DNA from: Brevundimonas goettingensis
Lineage (GTDB): Bacteria > Pseudomonadota > Alphaproteobacteria > Caulobacterales > Caulobacteraceae
DNA: 64,000 nt
Reading direction: 5' to 3'
Assembly: GCF_017487405.1 (NCBI RefSeq)
Contig: NZ_CP062222.1
Location: forward strand, 372,001 to 436,000
Below are positions 29,890 to 40,332 of this stretch, in pieces (positions within the stretch are counted from its first letter, which is position 1; every line of letters begins with the position of its first letter). The notes under the pieces were generated by a model. It saw only the letters and a program-made list of their open reading frames with translations. It had not been told where the DNA came from and did no database searches. A program made the translations under genes and the position numbers.

Positions 29890-30258
29890 GTGGCCCGTAT
29901 CGCTGGCGTCAATATTCCGACCAACAAGCGCGTGGAAATCGCGCTGCAGTATATTCACGGCATCGGCCCGGCCGCCGCCAAGGACATCACCGCCAAGGTG
30001 GGCCTCGAGCCCGCTCGTCGCGTGAACCAGCTGACGGACGCCGAAGTCCTGCAGATCCGTGAGACCATCGACCGCGACTACACCGTCGAGGGCGACCTGC
30101 GTCGCGAGACCTCGATGAACATCAAGCGTCTGATGGACCTGGCCTGCTACCGCGGCCTGCGTCACCGCAAGGGCCTGCCGGTCCGCGGCCAGCGCACCCA
30201 CACCAACGCCCGCACCCGCAAGGGTCCCGCCAAGCCGATCGCCGGCAAGAAGAAGTAA
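29890..30258 (+). CDS. rpsM: 30S ribosomal protein S13
   Basis: 122 residues beginning at GTG 29890: [26 protein letters not shown] lies five bases upstream. The upstream GTG/TTG start at 29842 would add 16 residues that fall in the leader hairpin. S13 forms head-to-50S bridges. The C-terminal tail is basic ([15 protein letters not shown]). Confidence 0.97.
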   Translation: MARIAGVNIPTNKRVEIALQYIHGIGPAAAKDITAKVGLEPARRVNQLTDAEVLQIRETIDRDYTVEGDLRRETSMNIKRLMDLACYRGLRHRKGLPVRGQRTHTNARTRKGPAKPIAGKKK

Positions 30259-30268
30259 GAGCTGACAG

Positions 30269-30658
30269 ATGGCCAAGGAACCGGGTCGCGTAAAGAAGCG
30301 CGAGCGCAAGAACATCACCTCGGGCGTCGCCCACGTGAATGCTTCGTTCAACAACACCATGATCACGATCACCGATGCCCAAGGCAACGCGATCTCGTGG
30401 TCGTCGGCGGGTCACATGGGCTTCAAGGGTTCGCGTAAGTCGACCCCCTACGCCGCCCAGATGGCTGCTGAAGACGCGGGCAAGAAGGCCCAGGAACACG
30501 GCGTCAAGACGCTGGAAGTCAACGTCTCGGGTCCGGGTTCCGGCCGTGAGTCCGCGCTCCGCGCCCTGCAGTCGGTGGGCCTGACCATCACCACCATCCG
30601 CGACGTCACCCCGATGCCGCACAACGGTTGCCGTCCGCCCAAGCGCCGCCGCGTCTAA
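30269..30658 (+). CDS. rpsK: 30S ribosomal protein S11
   Basis: 129 residues. Platform protein with the conserved segments [18 protein letters not shown] and C-terminal [16 protein letters not shown]. Ten bases after rpsM. Confidence 0.98.
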   Translation: MAKEPGRVKKRERKNITSGVAHVNASFNNTMITITDAQGNAISWSSAGHMGFKGSRKSTPYAAQMAAEDAGKKAQEHGVKTLEVNVSGPGSGRESALRALQSVGLTITTIRDVTPMPHNGCRPPKRRRV

Positions 30659-30747
30659 GCGAACACTTCCGCCGCCGACCCCATTCTCCGCCGGTTCCGC
30701 CTCCCTGACGAGGTGAGAGGAACCGGCGACATTCGTTAGGGACACCT

Positions 30748-31767
30748 ATGATCGAACGTAACTGGCAAGAGCTGATCCGTCCCGAGAAGCCGCAGATCGA
30801 ACTCGGCTCCGACGCCCAGCGCAAGGCGCGCCTGGTCGCCGAGCCCCTCGAGCGCGGTTTCGGCGTGACCCTCGGCAACGCGCTGCGTCGCGTCCTGCTG
30901 TCGTCGCTGCAAGGCGCCGCTGTCACCGCCATCCAGATCGACGGCGTCGTTCACGAATTCTCGTCGCTGGAAGGCGTGCGCGAGGACGTGGTCGACATCG
31001 TTCTGAACATCAAGCAACTGGCGCTGCGCATGCACGCCGAGGGTCCGAAGCGCATGACGCTGAAGGCCACCGGTCCGGGCGTCGTCACCGCCGGCCAGAT
31101 CGACGTCCCCGCGGACATCGAGGTGCTAAACCCGAACCACGTCATCTGCACCCTGGATGACGGCGCTTCGATCCGCATGGAACTGACCGTCCAGAACGGC
31201 AAGGGCTATGTCGCTTCGGAGTTCAACCGTCCGGAAGACGCCCCGATCGGCCTGATCGCCGTCGACGCCCTCTACTCGCCGGTCAAGCGCGTCGCCTATC
31301 GCGTCGAGCCGACCCGTCAGGGCCAGTCGCTGGACTATGACAAGCTGGTGCTGGAAGTCGAAACCAACGGCGCCGTCTCGCCGGTTGACGCGGTGGCCTA
31401 CGCCTCGCGCATCCTGCAAGACCAGCTGCAGATCTTCATCACCTTCGACGAGCCGAAGAAGGCTGTTGAGGCCACGGACGGCAAGCCCGACCTGCCCTTC
31501 AACCCGGCCCTCCTCAAGAAGGTGGACGAGCTGGAACTGTCGGTCCGTTCGGCCAACTGCCTGAAGAACGACAACATCGTCTACATCGGCGACCTGATCC
31601 AGAAGACCGAGGGCGAAATGCTTCGCACCCCGAACTTCGGCCGCAAGTCGCTGAACGAGATCAAGGAAGTGCTCACCTCCATGGGTCTGTCGCTCGGCAT
31701 GGACGTGCCGAACTGGCCCCCGGAAAACATCGAAGACCTGGCCAAGAAGTTCGACGACCAGATCTAG
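30748..31767 (+). CDS. rpoA: RNA polymerase alpha subunit
   Basis: 339 residues. N-terminal assembly domain with [20 protein letters not shown] near residue 36, a flexible linker, and the C-terminal helix-hairpin-helix domain ([17 protein letters not shown] ... [13 protein letters not shown]) that contacts DNA and activators. Clean ribosomal operon context, 89 bases after rpsK. Confidence 0.98.
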   Translation: MIERNWQELIRPEKPQIELGSDAQRKARLVAEPLERGFGVTLGNALRRVLLSSLQGAAVTAIQIDGVVHEFSSLEGVREDVVDIVLNIKQLALRMHAEGPKRMTLKATGPGVVTAGQIDVPADIEVLNPNHVICTLDDGASIRMELTVQNGKGYVASEFNRPEDAPIGLIAVDALYSPVKRVAYRVEPTRQGQSLDYDKLVLEVETNGAVSPVDAVAYASRILQDQLQIFITFDEPKKAVEATDGKPDLPFNPALLKKVDELELSVRSANCLKNDNIVYIGDLIQKTEGEMLRTPNFGRKSLNEIKEVLTSMGLSLGMDVPNWPPENIEDLAKKFDDQI

Positions 31768-31874
31768 TTTTAACCCTCCGCCCAATCCCGAGTACGGGAC
31801 TGACGGGGCGGTTATGAATGATACGGCGGCCGGTCCTCAGTAGGGATACCGTCGCCGGAGTAGGAGAGACCCCG

Positions 31875-32291
31875 ATGCGCCACGGCGCCGCCCACCGCAA
31901 GCTCGGCCGTACGAGCGCCCACCGGACCGCGATGTTCGCCAACATGGCTGCCTCGCTGATCAAGCACGAGCAGATCACGACCACCCTGCCGAAGGCCAAG
32001 GAGCTCCGCCCCTTCGTCGAGAAGCTGGTCACGCTCGGCAAGAAGGGCGACCTGCACGCTCGCCGTCAGGCCATCAGCCACGTCCGCGACGTGACCCAGG
32101 TCGGCAAGCTGTTCGAAACGATCGGCCCGCGCTACGCCGAACGTAACGGCGGCTATATCCGCATCATGAAGGCCGGCTTCCGCCACGGCGACAACGCCCC
32201 GATGGCCGTCATCGAGTTCGTCGACCGCGACGTCGACGCCAAGGGCCTGGACTCCGGTCCGGTCTACGCCGTCGAAGGCGACGAGGAATAG
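31875..32291 (+). CDS. rplQ: 50S ribosomal protein L17
   Basis: 138 residues beginning [17 protein letters not shown] at ATG 31875, preceded by AGGAGAG. Last gene of the alpha operon; L17 lies near the tunnel exit. The 107-base gap after rpoA has no obvious hairpin. A strong terminator follows 27 bases after its stop. Confidence 0.97.
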   Translation: MRHGAAHRKLGRTSAHRTAMFANMAASLIKHEQITTTLPKAKELRPFVEKLVTLGKKGDLHARRQAISHVRDVTQVGKLFETIGPRYAERNGGYIRIMKAGFRHGDNAPMAVIEFVDRDVDAKGLDSGPVYAVEGDEE

Positions 32292-32317
32292 GATCCAGCC
32301 TCACGGCTGATCTGCCG

Positions 32318-32358
32318 AAAGGGCGGCCCGAGCGATCGGGCCGCCCTTTTGCTTTTTG
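32318..32358 (+). terminator. Rho-independent terminator after rplQ
   Basis: A 14-bp perfect stem (AAAGGGCGGCCCGA with TCGGGCCGCCCTTT) around GCGA, then TTGCTTTTT. The same GCGA tetraloop occurs in the terminator after tuf. Confidence 0.92.
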
Positions 32359-32438
32359 GAAGTGCGCTAACGCTCACGCCGCGGGCGCTCGCTGCTTGAG
32401 CGCCGGGTTGGGGCGGCATGGCTCACTGCTTGAGCGCT

Positions 32439-32558
32439 TCACGCTGTGAGGATCTGTCCCAGGGCGGCGGCCCAGATCAGGATGGCGCACAGACCGTAGA
32501 GAATCTTGTCCCAAAGGGTTCTGCGAAGGGGCGGGGTGTTTCTGTCGAAGAGGGGCAT
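32439..32558 (-). CDS. Small single-pass membrane protein (39 aa)
   Basis: Translating the minus strand from ATG 32558 gives 39 residues: an Arg/Pro-rich head MPLFDRNTPPLRRTLWDKI followed by one hydrophobic helix ILYGLCAILIWAAALGQILTA. The codons are GC-rich at third positions and the basic residues precede the helix, as expected for an N-in membrane protein. The ribosome-binding site is weak (TGAAGCTGA). It is divergent from the LysR gene. Function unknown. An alternative 65-residue frame on the same strand (32374-32571) has no such organisation. Confidence 0.6.
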   Translation of the reverse strand: MPLFDRNTPPLRRTLWDKILYGLCAILIWAAALGQILTA

Positions 32559-32631
32559 CGATCAGCTTCAACCCGAATTGCGCCGGGCCGAAAATCGATT
32601 AAACCGGCTCATTCCTGTGAGCTGAGATCAC

Positions 32632-33558
32632 ATGTCACGCCCATCCTTCACGCGCCGGGCCCCACCGCCGCTCAACGCCCTGCGCGCCTTCGAGGCCTTC
32701 GCGCGGCATGGCGGCATGACCCCGGCCGCCGCCGAACTCTGCGTCACCCACGGCGCCGTCAGCCGGCAGGTGAGGACGCTTCAGGACAGTCTCGGCGTCA
32801 CCCTCGTCTCCGGCCCGCGTCATCGCCTGGTCCTGACCCCGGCCGGCGAGGCCCTGGCCCGCAGCCTGTCGCCCGCCTTCGCCGCCATCGACGACGCGGT
32901 GGATACGGCCCGGGCCGGAAGCCATCGCGAGATCGAGATCTCCTGCCTCGGCACCTTCGCCTTGAAATGGCTGATCCCGCGCCTGCCAACCTTCCTCGAG
33001 GCGCATCCCGACATCCGGGTGAAGCTGTCGGAGAGCTGGGCGGCCGTCGACTTCGCCCGCGACCGCTTCGACGGCGCCGTCCGCATCCTCAACCTCGGCC
33101 AGACCGCGGGCCGGGCCGAGGCCACCCCCTTCCTGATCCAGTATCAGGGCCCGGTCGGCGCCCCGGGCATCGAGCGGCTGTCGCCCGAGGCCTTCGCCCG
33201 CCTGCCGCGCCTGTATGCCACCACCTTCCCGGAAAGCTGGCGGGTGTGGAGCGAGCTGACCGGCGTCGCCCTGCCGCCCGCGACCCTCACGCGGGAGTTC
33301 GCCCACAATCATTCGATGATCGAGGCCGCCGCCTCGGGCATGGGCGTCGCTATCGCCCCCTGGGCCTTCGTCACCCCGGACGTCATGGCCGGCCGGCTGG
33401 TCGCGCCCTTCGGCTTCGCGGAGCGACCTTCGCAGTTCGTCTTCCTTCGCCCGGCAGGCCGCAAGGACGTGGCTGTCGACGCCTTCCGCGACTGGCTGGC
33501 GGCGGAGGGGGCGGCCAGCCCGCCGCCGCCCTCGCACCGGGGCCCGGCTGCGGACTGA
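32632..33558 (+). CDS. LysR-family transcriptional regulator (GcvA-like)
   Basis: 308 residues. N-terminal winged helix-turn-helix (residues about 15-75; LNALRAFEAFARHGGMTPAA and VSRQVRTLQDSLGV) followed by a periplasmic-binding-protein-like effector domain. The sequence style resembles GcvA-type regulators often seen next to beta-lactamase or envelope genes. LysR regulators commonly act on divergent neighbours, here the 39-residue membrane protein, but this is inference. Ends 3 bases before the stop of the convergent permease gene. Confidence 0.9.
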   Translation: MSRPSFTRRAPPPLNALRAFEAFARHGGMTPAAAELCVTHGAVSRQVRTLQDSLGVTLVSGPRHRLVLTPAGEALARSLSPAFAAIDDAVDTARAGSHREIEISCLGTFALKWLIPRLPTFLEAHPDIRVKLSESWAAVDFARDRFDGAVRILNLGQTAGRAEATPFLIQYQGPVGAPGIERLSPEAFARLPRLYATTFPESWRVWSELTGVALPPATLTREFAHNHSMIEAAASGMGVAIAPWAFVTPDVMAGRLVAPFGFAERPSQFVFLRPAGRKDVAVDAFRDWLAAEGAASPPPPSHRGPAAD

Positions 33559-33561
33559 TCC

Positions 33562-34434
33562 CTACTCCTTCGACAGATCCTGCCGCTGGAACCAGGCGAT
33601 GGCGCCGATCAGGGGGGCGAGGGTCCAGAGGGCCAGGCTGATGAAGGCTTTCAGCAGCAGGCCGTCGGGCGCTACGCCGGCTCCGGGGCCTTGAGGCTCG
33701 ATGGCCGCCTTGATGGTCTCGAAGGCCAGGCCGGGCAGCAGCAGCTGCGCCACCCAGTCCTGGGGCGACCAGCCAAGAAGGGCCAAGCCGGGACCGCCCA
33801 GCAGGGACTGGGCGAAGCCGACCACGAAGGGCACGAACAGGGCGGCCAGCAGGGAGCGGGTGACGGTGGCCGTCAGCAGGGCCAGCATGGCGTACTGGAC
33901 GATCCGCACCCAGGACAGCAGCCACAGCAGCACGAACCGTCCGGCGTCGCCGCCGTCGAAGGTGAAGCCCAGCGGCCGCTCGAACACCACGGCCTGGGCC
34001 AGGCTGAACACGATACAGGCGATCAGGAAGGCCAGCATGGCGGCCAGGGCCAGCAGCTTGAGCACCGCCACCTTGCCGAGGACCAGGTTGGTGCGGCTGT
34101 TGCGGGCGCTGATCAGTCGCCAGGTTTCCCAGCGATAGTCGCCGGCATAGAGGGTGGCGGCCCCGATCAGCATGAAGACCAGAATCGCCCCGTTGGCGCC
34201 CATTCCGGCGCCCATCGTCAGGGCCTCGCCCAGATTGACGGGTTCATGGCCCATGGTCGCCGGGAGATTGAGCTTGGAGGCCATCTCCGCGGCCTTGCCC
34301 TTGGTGATGATGTGGTAGGCGACGCCCCCCACAATGAACAGGAGCGGGACGAACAGCACGCTCCAGAACACCGTCATGCGGTTGCGGGTGAAGCGATAGG
34401 CTTCCGAGAAGACGGAGTCGGCCAACATGCTCAT
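33562..34434 (-). CDS. ABC transporter permease (ABC-2 type)
   Basis: 290 residues with about six hydrophobic helices: an N-terminal one (WSVLFVPLLFIVGGVAYHI), a large extracytoplasmic loop, then a bundle of five. This is the layout of ABC-2/NatB-like export permeases. The ATG overlaps the TGA of the ATPase gene by four bases, so the two are co-translated and form one transporter. Substrate unknown; similar pairs export drugs, sodium or are gliding-related. Confidence 0.85.
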   Translation of the reverse strand: MSMLADSVFSEAYRFTRNRMTVFWSVLFVPLLFIVGGVAYHIITKGKAAEMASKLNLPATMGHEPVNLGEALTMGAGMGANGAILVFMLIGAATLYAGDYRWETWRLISARNSRTNLVLGKVAVLKLLALAAMLAFLIACIVFSLAQAVVFERPLGFTFDGGDAGRFVLLWLLSWVRIVQYAMLALLTATVTRSLLAALFVPFVVGFAQSLLGGPGLALLGWSPQDWVAQLLLPGLAFETIKAAIEPQGPGAGVAPDGLLLKAFISLALWTLAPLIGAIAWFQRQDLSKE

Positions 34435-35339
34435 TGGATCGCCTCGGGGATCTGGACGGAGCCGGTTTCGGTCATGAAGACGCTTTCCAGATCGGCGCCG
34501 ACCCAGCGGGCCTCGTCGATCTCCACGCCCTGTTCAATCAGGGCCTTGAGCAGGGCCGGACCCTCGGCGCGCGGGATGGCGGCGATAACGGCGTCGCCCT
34601 CCTTGGAGCCCTTGGCGCCCAGCACCTGAAGCACTTTTTCGGACGGCTTGACCGACAGGCGCAGCCGCTCGCCGCTCGTCGTCAGCTCGCTGACCGAGCC
34701 TTCGCGCACCAGCCTGCCCTTGTTCATGATGGCCACCCGGTCACAGACGCGCTGGACCTCCAGCAGCTGGTGGCTGGCCAGGACCACGGTGATGCCTTCG
34801 TGGTCCGACAGCGACCGGATCAGGGCGCGCATCTCCTGGATCCCGGGCGGATCCATGCCGCTGGTCGGTTCATCCAGAATGATCAGTTCGGGTTCGGTGA
34901 TCAGGGCGATGGCCACGCCCAGCCGCTGCAGCATCCCGACCGAGAAGCCGCGCACCTTGCGGTCGGCGGCGCCGGTCAGGCCGACGCGGTCCAGCCAGGT
35001 ATCCACCCGGTTGCTGTCGGCCTTGAGCCCGTGGGCCGTCGACAGCCAGACCAGCACCTGACGCGCGGTCATGAAGGGGGGGAAGCGCGGCGTCTCGATC
35101 ATCGAGCCCATGCGGCGCGAGGCCTTCACATCGCCAATGGGCCCGCCCATGACGATGGCCTGGCCTTCCGTCGGCCGGATCAGGCCCAGAAGGATGCGGA
35201 ACAGGGTCGATTTGCCGGCCCCGTTCGGGCCCAGCACGCCATAGACCCCGCCCCTGGGGATCTCCAGCGACAGCCCGTCGAGGGCGCGGACCGTGCCATA
35301 GGTCTTGGTCAGGGAGCGGGTTTCGATCACCGAGGTCAT
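34431..35339 (-). CDS. ABC transporter ATP-binding protein
   Basis: 302 residues. Walker A GPNGAGKST near 38-46, signature loop FSVGM in place of LSGGQ, Walker B LIILDEPTSGMDPPG, switch His in VLASHQLLE, and a C-terminal region of about 80 residues (STGERLRLSVKPSEK-like) usual in CcmA/NatA-type exporters. It energises the adjacent permease. ATG 35339; the divergent phosphodiesterase gene starts 107 bases away, and that gap should hold both promoters. Confidence 0.93.
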   Translation of the reverse strand: MTSVIETRSLTKTYGTVRALDGLSLEIPRGGVYGVLGPNGAGKSTLFRILLGLIRPTEGQAIVMGGPIGDVKASRRMGSMIETPRFPPFMTARQVLVWLSTAHGLKADSNRVDTWLDRVGLTGAADRKVRGFSVGMLQRLGVAIALITEPELIILDEPTSGMDPPGIQEMRALIRSLSDHEGITVVLASHQLLEVQRVCDRVAIMNKGRLVREGSVSELTTSGERLRLSVKPSEKVLQVLGAKGSKEGDAVIAAIPRAEGPALLKALIEQGVEIDEARWVGADLESVFMTETGSVQIPEAIQ

Positions 35340-35445
35340 GGCTCAACCTTGGCCTGTAGAACACTGTCCGGCAAGCCGTCGTGACCCTGTCGCGCATTAA
35401 GCTTAGGCAATGTAGACGCCACGATACGCCAGCAGGATTCGCTCG

Positions 35446-36660
35446 ATGTTAGCCCGCCTGATCGCCGCCCTTTCGGTCACCGTCACCCTCGTCCTGGCCG
35501 GCTGCGCCTCGATCTCGCCGGTCGACGCCGGACGCGCGGAAACGCCCCGGCCTCTGGTGATCCTGATCTCCATCGACGGCTTCCGGTACGACTATCTGAC
35601 CCGCGGTGCGACCCCGACCCTCAGCGCCCTGGCCGCCGACGGCGCCACCGGCCCGATGCGTCCGTCCTTCCCCAGCCTGACCTTCCCCAACCACTACACC
35701 CTGGTCACCGGCCTGCACCCCGACCACCACGGCATCGTCGGCAACAGCTTCATCGACCCGGGAATGGGCAGGTTCACCATGGCCCGCACCGAAGAGGGCT
35801 GGTGGGATCAGGCCGAGCCGATCTGGATCTCGGCGCAGAAGGCGGGTCTGACCGCCGCCACCATGTTCTGGCCGGGCTCCGAGAGCGAGAACCACGGCCT
35901 GCGTCCGCACTACTACCGCCCCTTCGACAAGGAGGTGACCGGCGACCAGCGCGTCGATCAGCTGCTGGCCTGGCTGGACGACACGCCCCGGCCCGACCTC
36001 GGGACCCTCTATTTTGACCTGGTCGACACGGCCGGTCACGACAACGGCCCGGACGCGCCCGAGACCATGACGGCCGCCGCGAGCGTCGACGCCTCCATCG
36101 CCCGGCTGATCGAGGGGCTGAAGGCGAGGGGGCTCTACGACAACACCGTGCTGGTCGTCGTCGCCGACCACGGCATGGCCGCGACCTCGCCGGACCGGGT
36201 GGTCTATCTCGACGACTTCATCGACCCGGCGGCGGTCACCGTCCTCTACGGCAGCGCCGTTCCCTATCTGCAGCCGGTCGAAGGCCGCGAAGCCGAGGCG
36301 GAGGCCGCCTTGGTAGGGCGTCATCCGCATCTCGAATGCTGGAGGAAGGCCGACATCCCGGCCCGCTTCGTTCTGGGCTCTAACCCGCGCGTCCCGCCCA
36401 TTGTCTGCTCGGCCGAGGTCGGCTGGGTGTTCGCGACCCGCGCCCGGCCCCTGCGCCGGGCCGGCGGCGCCCACGGCTATGACAACCAGGCGCCCGAGAT
36501 GGCCGCTCTGTTCATCGCCCACGGCCCGGGGGTCGCCCACGGCCGCACGCTCCGAAACCTCGACAGTGTCGATGTCCAGCCCCTGCTGGGCCGGCTGCTG
36601 GGCATCCCGGTCCCGCCCGGCGACGGCCGCCTGGCCGACAGCGGTAAGGCATTGCAATAG
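35446..36660 (+). CDS. Nucleotide pyrophosphatase/phosphodiesterase lipoprotein (alkaline phosphatase superfamily)
   Basis: 404 residues. Lipobox LAGCAS after a short signal sequence. Metal ligand in SIDGFRYDYL, catalytic Thr in PSLTFPNHYTLVTGL, further ligands in DTAGHDNGP and VVADHGMA; this is the ectonucleotide pyrophosphatase (NPP) arrangement. Likely cleaves phosphodiester or pyrophosphate bonds of extracellular nucleotides or lipids. Anchored to the outer or inner membrane, facing the periplasm. Followed by a CPBP-family gene in the same direction after 62 bases. Confidence 0.88.
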   Translation: MLARLIAALSVTVTLVLAGCASISPVDAGRAETPRPLVILISIDGFRYDYLTRGATPTLSALAADGATGPMRPSFPSLTFPNHYTLVTGLHPDHHGIVGNSFIDPGMGRFTMARTEEGWWDQAEPIWISAQKAGLTAATMFWPGSESENHGLRPHYYRPFDKEVTGDQRVDQLLAWLDDTPRPDLGTLYFDLVDTAGHDNGPDAPETMTAAASVDASIARLIEGLKARGLYDNTVLVVVADHGMAATSPDRVVYLDDFIDPAAVTVLYGSAVPYLQPVEGREAEAEAALVGRHPHLECWRKADIPARFVLGSNPRVPPIVCSAEVGWVFATRARPLRRAGGAHGYDNQAPEMAALFIAHGPGVAHGRTLRNLDSVDVQPLLGRLLGIPVPPGDGRLADSGKALQ

Positions 36661-36722
36661 CGTAACTTGCCTTCGCGAACGCCGCCGTCTCTGATGGCGA
36701 TCTGTAACGGGGGACTACGATC

Positions 36723-37610
36723 ATGGCATTCGAAAGCTGGGGCGCGCCGGTCGCGCTGGGGGATCGCCGCGTCCTGCATCCGGGCATGCTGCGCTGGCTG
36801 CGCGCGCTCGGCTGGATGGTGCTGGTCGGCTTCCTCTGCGTCCTGTCGTTCGGCGTGCCCTATTCGACGCTAGACCATTTCCTGCCCGACAGCGGGCCGA
36901 TCGACGTCGCCTCCAATCTGGTCTGCGCGGTCATCGCGCTCGGCGTCTACACCGGACTGGTCTGGTTTGGAGAGGCGAGGGCGCCGGCCGAACTGGCGCT
37001 CAAGGCGGCGCTGCCGGGCCTGTTCTGCGGGTTGGTGATCGGCGCCCTGATGTTCGCCGCGGTCATGGGGATCATGTCGGTCTTCGGCTTCTACGACATC
37101 GTCGTCACCGGCCCGGCCCCGGCATGGAAGTCCGTTGGCAGCGCGATCGAGTCGGGCGTGCTGGAAGAGCTGCTGCTGCGCGCCGTCATCCTGCGTCTGG
37201 TCTGGCGCGCCTTCGGGCCGTGGATCGCCTTCGCCGCCTCGGCGGTCCTGTTCGGCGGCGGCCATCTCGGCAATCCCAACGCCTCGATGTTCGCGGCCGT
37301 CTGCATCGCGGTCGAGGCGGGGATCATGCTGGCGGCCTTCTACGCCCTGACCGGACGACTGTGGGTCTCCGTCGGCGTCCACGCGGCCTGGAACTTCACC
37401 CAGGGCTATCTGTTCGGAGCCGCCGTTTCGGGCACGGACTTCGGCCCCTCCATCGCCCGCAGCACAGCCCGTCCGGGCGTTGCCGAATACCTGACCGGCG
37501 GCGCTTTCGGCCCCGAGGCCTCGCTCCCGGCCCTGTTCGTCGGAGCTTTGGTGGGGGCGGGCGTGCTCTGGATGGCGTGGAAGGCGGGCCGGTTCAGCAA
37601 GCTGACGTGA
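36723..37610 (+). CDS. CPBP-family intramembrane metalloprotease
   Basis: 295 residues, about eight transmembrane segments. Motif EELLLR with Glu148 and Glu149 (EExxxR), GGGHLGNPN and HAAWNFTQG supply the glutamates and histidines of CAAX/CPBP proteases. Homologues include bacteriocin-immunity and prenyl-protease-like proteins; the substrate is unknown. The ATG at 36723 (MAFESWGAP) is used. A further upstream ATG (36693) lies in the same frame region of another ORF and is unsupported. Confidence 0.85.
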   Translation: MAFESWGAPVALGDRRVLHPGMLRWLRALGWMVLVGFLCVLSFGVPYSTLDHFLPDSGPIDVASNLVCAVIALGVYTGLVWFGEARAPAELALKAALPGLFCGLVIGALMFAAVMGIMSVFGFYDIVVTGPAPAWKSVGSAIESGVLEELLLRAVILRLVWRAFGPWIAFAASAVLFGGGHLGNPNASMFAAVCIAVEAGIMLAAFYALTGRLWVSVGVHAAWNFTQGYLFGAAVSGTDFGPSIARSTARPGVAEYLTGGAFGPEASLPALFVGALVGAGVLWMAWKAGRFSKLT

Positions 37611-37644
37611 CGGCGTTACGATCCCCGGCTAAACCCCGGGCGCA

Positions 37645-38871
37645 ATGACACTCTTCGCCCGCTCCCATCAGGCCGCCATCGGCTTCATCTTCGTGACCGC
37701 CGTCCTCGACGTGGTGGCCATGGGGATCATCATTCCGGTCCTGCCGACCCTGATCGAGCAGTTCGTCGGCTCCAACGCCCAGGCCGGGATCATCAACGGG
37801 ATCTTCGTCGCCCTGTGGGCCGGGATGCAGTTCCTGGCCTCGCCGGTGATCGGCTCCATCTCGGACCAGTACGGCCGCCGCCCGGTCATCCTGCTCAGCT
37901 GCATCGGCCTGGCCTGCGACTATGTGCTGATGGCCGTGGCGCCGAACCTCTGGTGGCTGGCGCTCGGGCGGATGATCGCCGGCGTCACCTCGTCCAGCTT
38001 CACCACCATCTTCGCCTATATGGCCGATGTCACACCGCCCGAGAAACGCGCCCGCGCCTATGGTCTGGTCGGGGCGGCCTTCTCCGGCGGCTTCGTGCTC
38101 GGCCCCGTTCTGGGCGGCTTCCTCGGCGAGTTCGGACCGCGTGTGCCCTTCTGGGCCGCCGCCTGCATGTCGGGCGTCGCCTTCCTCTATGGCCTGATCG
38201 TCCTGCCCGAGAGCCTCGCGCCCGAGAAGCGGATGAAGTTCAGCTGGCGTCGCGCCAACCCGGTCGGGGCCATGGTCCTGCTGCTGCGCCATCCGGAGCT
38301 TTCGGGCCTGTCGATCGTCAACTTCCTGCTCTACTTCGCCCACCACGTCTTCTCGGCCGTGTTCGTGCTCTACGCCGCCTACCGCTACGGCTGGGGTCCG
38401 CGCGAGGTCGGCTTCCTGCTGGCCCTGGTGGGCGCGATGGACATGCTGGTCCAGGGTCTGCTGACCGGCTGGATCGTGAAGAAGATCGGCGACCGCGCCG
38501 CCCTCATCTTCGGCCTGACCGCGGGCGCCGTCGGCCTCGCCCTCATGGGCTGGGCGCCGACCGGCTGGCTGTTCGTCGCCGCCATGCTGCCCAACGCCCT
38601 GTGGGGCCTGGCCATGCCGACGCTTCAGGCCCTGATGACCGCCCGCGTGTCCGAGAGCGAACAGGGGCAGCTCCAGGGCGCCAACTCCAGCGTCGGCTCC
38701 ATCGCCGGCGTCGTCTCGCCGATCTTCTTCGGCTGGGTCTATTCGATGACGGTCGTCTCCCTGCCGGGCGCGGCCTTCTACATCGGCGGGGCGGTGCTGC
38801 TGGCGGCGGCGATCATCGGCTGGATCGTGGCCCGCAAGGCCGAACGCGCGGAACAGACCGCCGAGGTCTGA
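37645..38871 (+). CDS. TCR/Tet-family MFS transporter
   Basis: 408 residues with 12 transmembrane helices. N-terminal helix FVTAVLDVVAMGIIIPVLP and loop motif A GSISDQYGRRPVIL, plus GRMIAGVTSS, are typical of drug:H+ antiporters of the tetracycline-resistance group (TetA-like). Actual drug specificity cannot be read from sequence. DegP begins 55 bases later; CPBP ends 35 bases earlier; the three could be one transcript. Confidence 0.9.
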   Translation: MTLFARSHQAAIGFIFVTAVLDVVAMGIIIPVLPTLIEQFVGSNAQAGIINGIFVALWAGMQFLASPVIGSISDQYGRRPVILLSCIGLACDYVLMAVAPNLWWLALGRMIAGVTSSSFTTIFAYMADVTPPEKRARAYGLVGAAFSGGFVLGPVLGGFLGEFGPRVPFWAAACMSGVAFLYGLIVLPESLAPEKRMKFSWRRANPVGAMVLLLRHPELSGLSIVNFLLYFAHHVFSAVFVLYAAYRYGWGPREVGFLLALVGAMDMLVQGLLTGWIVKKIGDRAALIFGLTAGAVGLALMGWAPTGWLFVAAMLPNALWGLAMPTLQALMTARVSESEQGQLQGANSSVGSIAGVVSPIFFGWVYSMTVVSLPGAAFYIGGAVLLAAAIIGWIVARKAERAEQTAEV

Positions 38872-38925
38872 CGCTTGAGGGGTCGAACCTTGACCGCCAT
38901 CATCCCGCCGAAAAGGCGGAGAGAA

Positions 38926-40328
<1,403 letters not shown>

Positions 40329-40332
<4 letters not shown>

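Noticed and set aside
32374-32571. 65-residue ORF on the minus strand overlapping the micro-ORF
   Set aside because: Composition is that of a random frame; the overlapping 39-residue frame has a coherent transmembrane helix.
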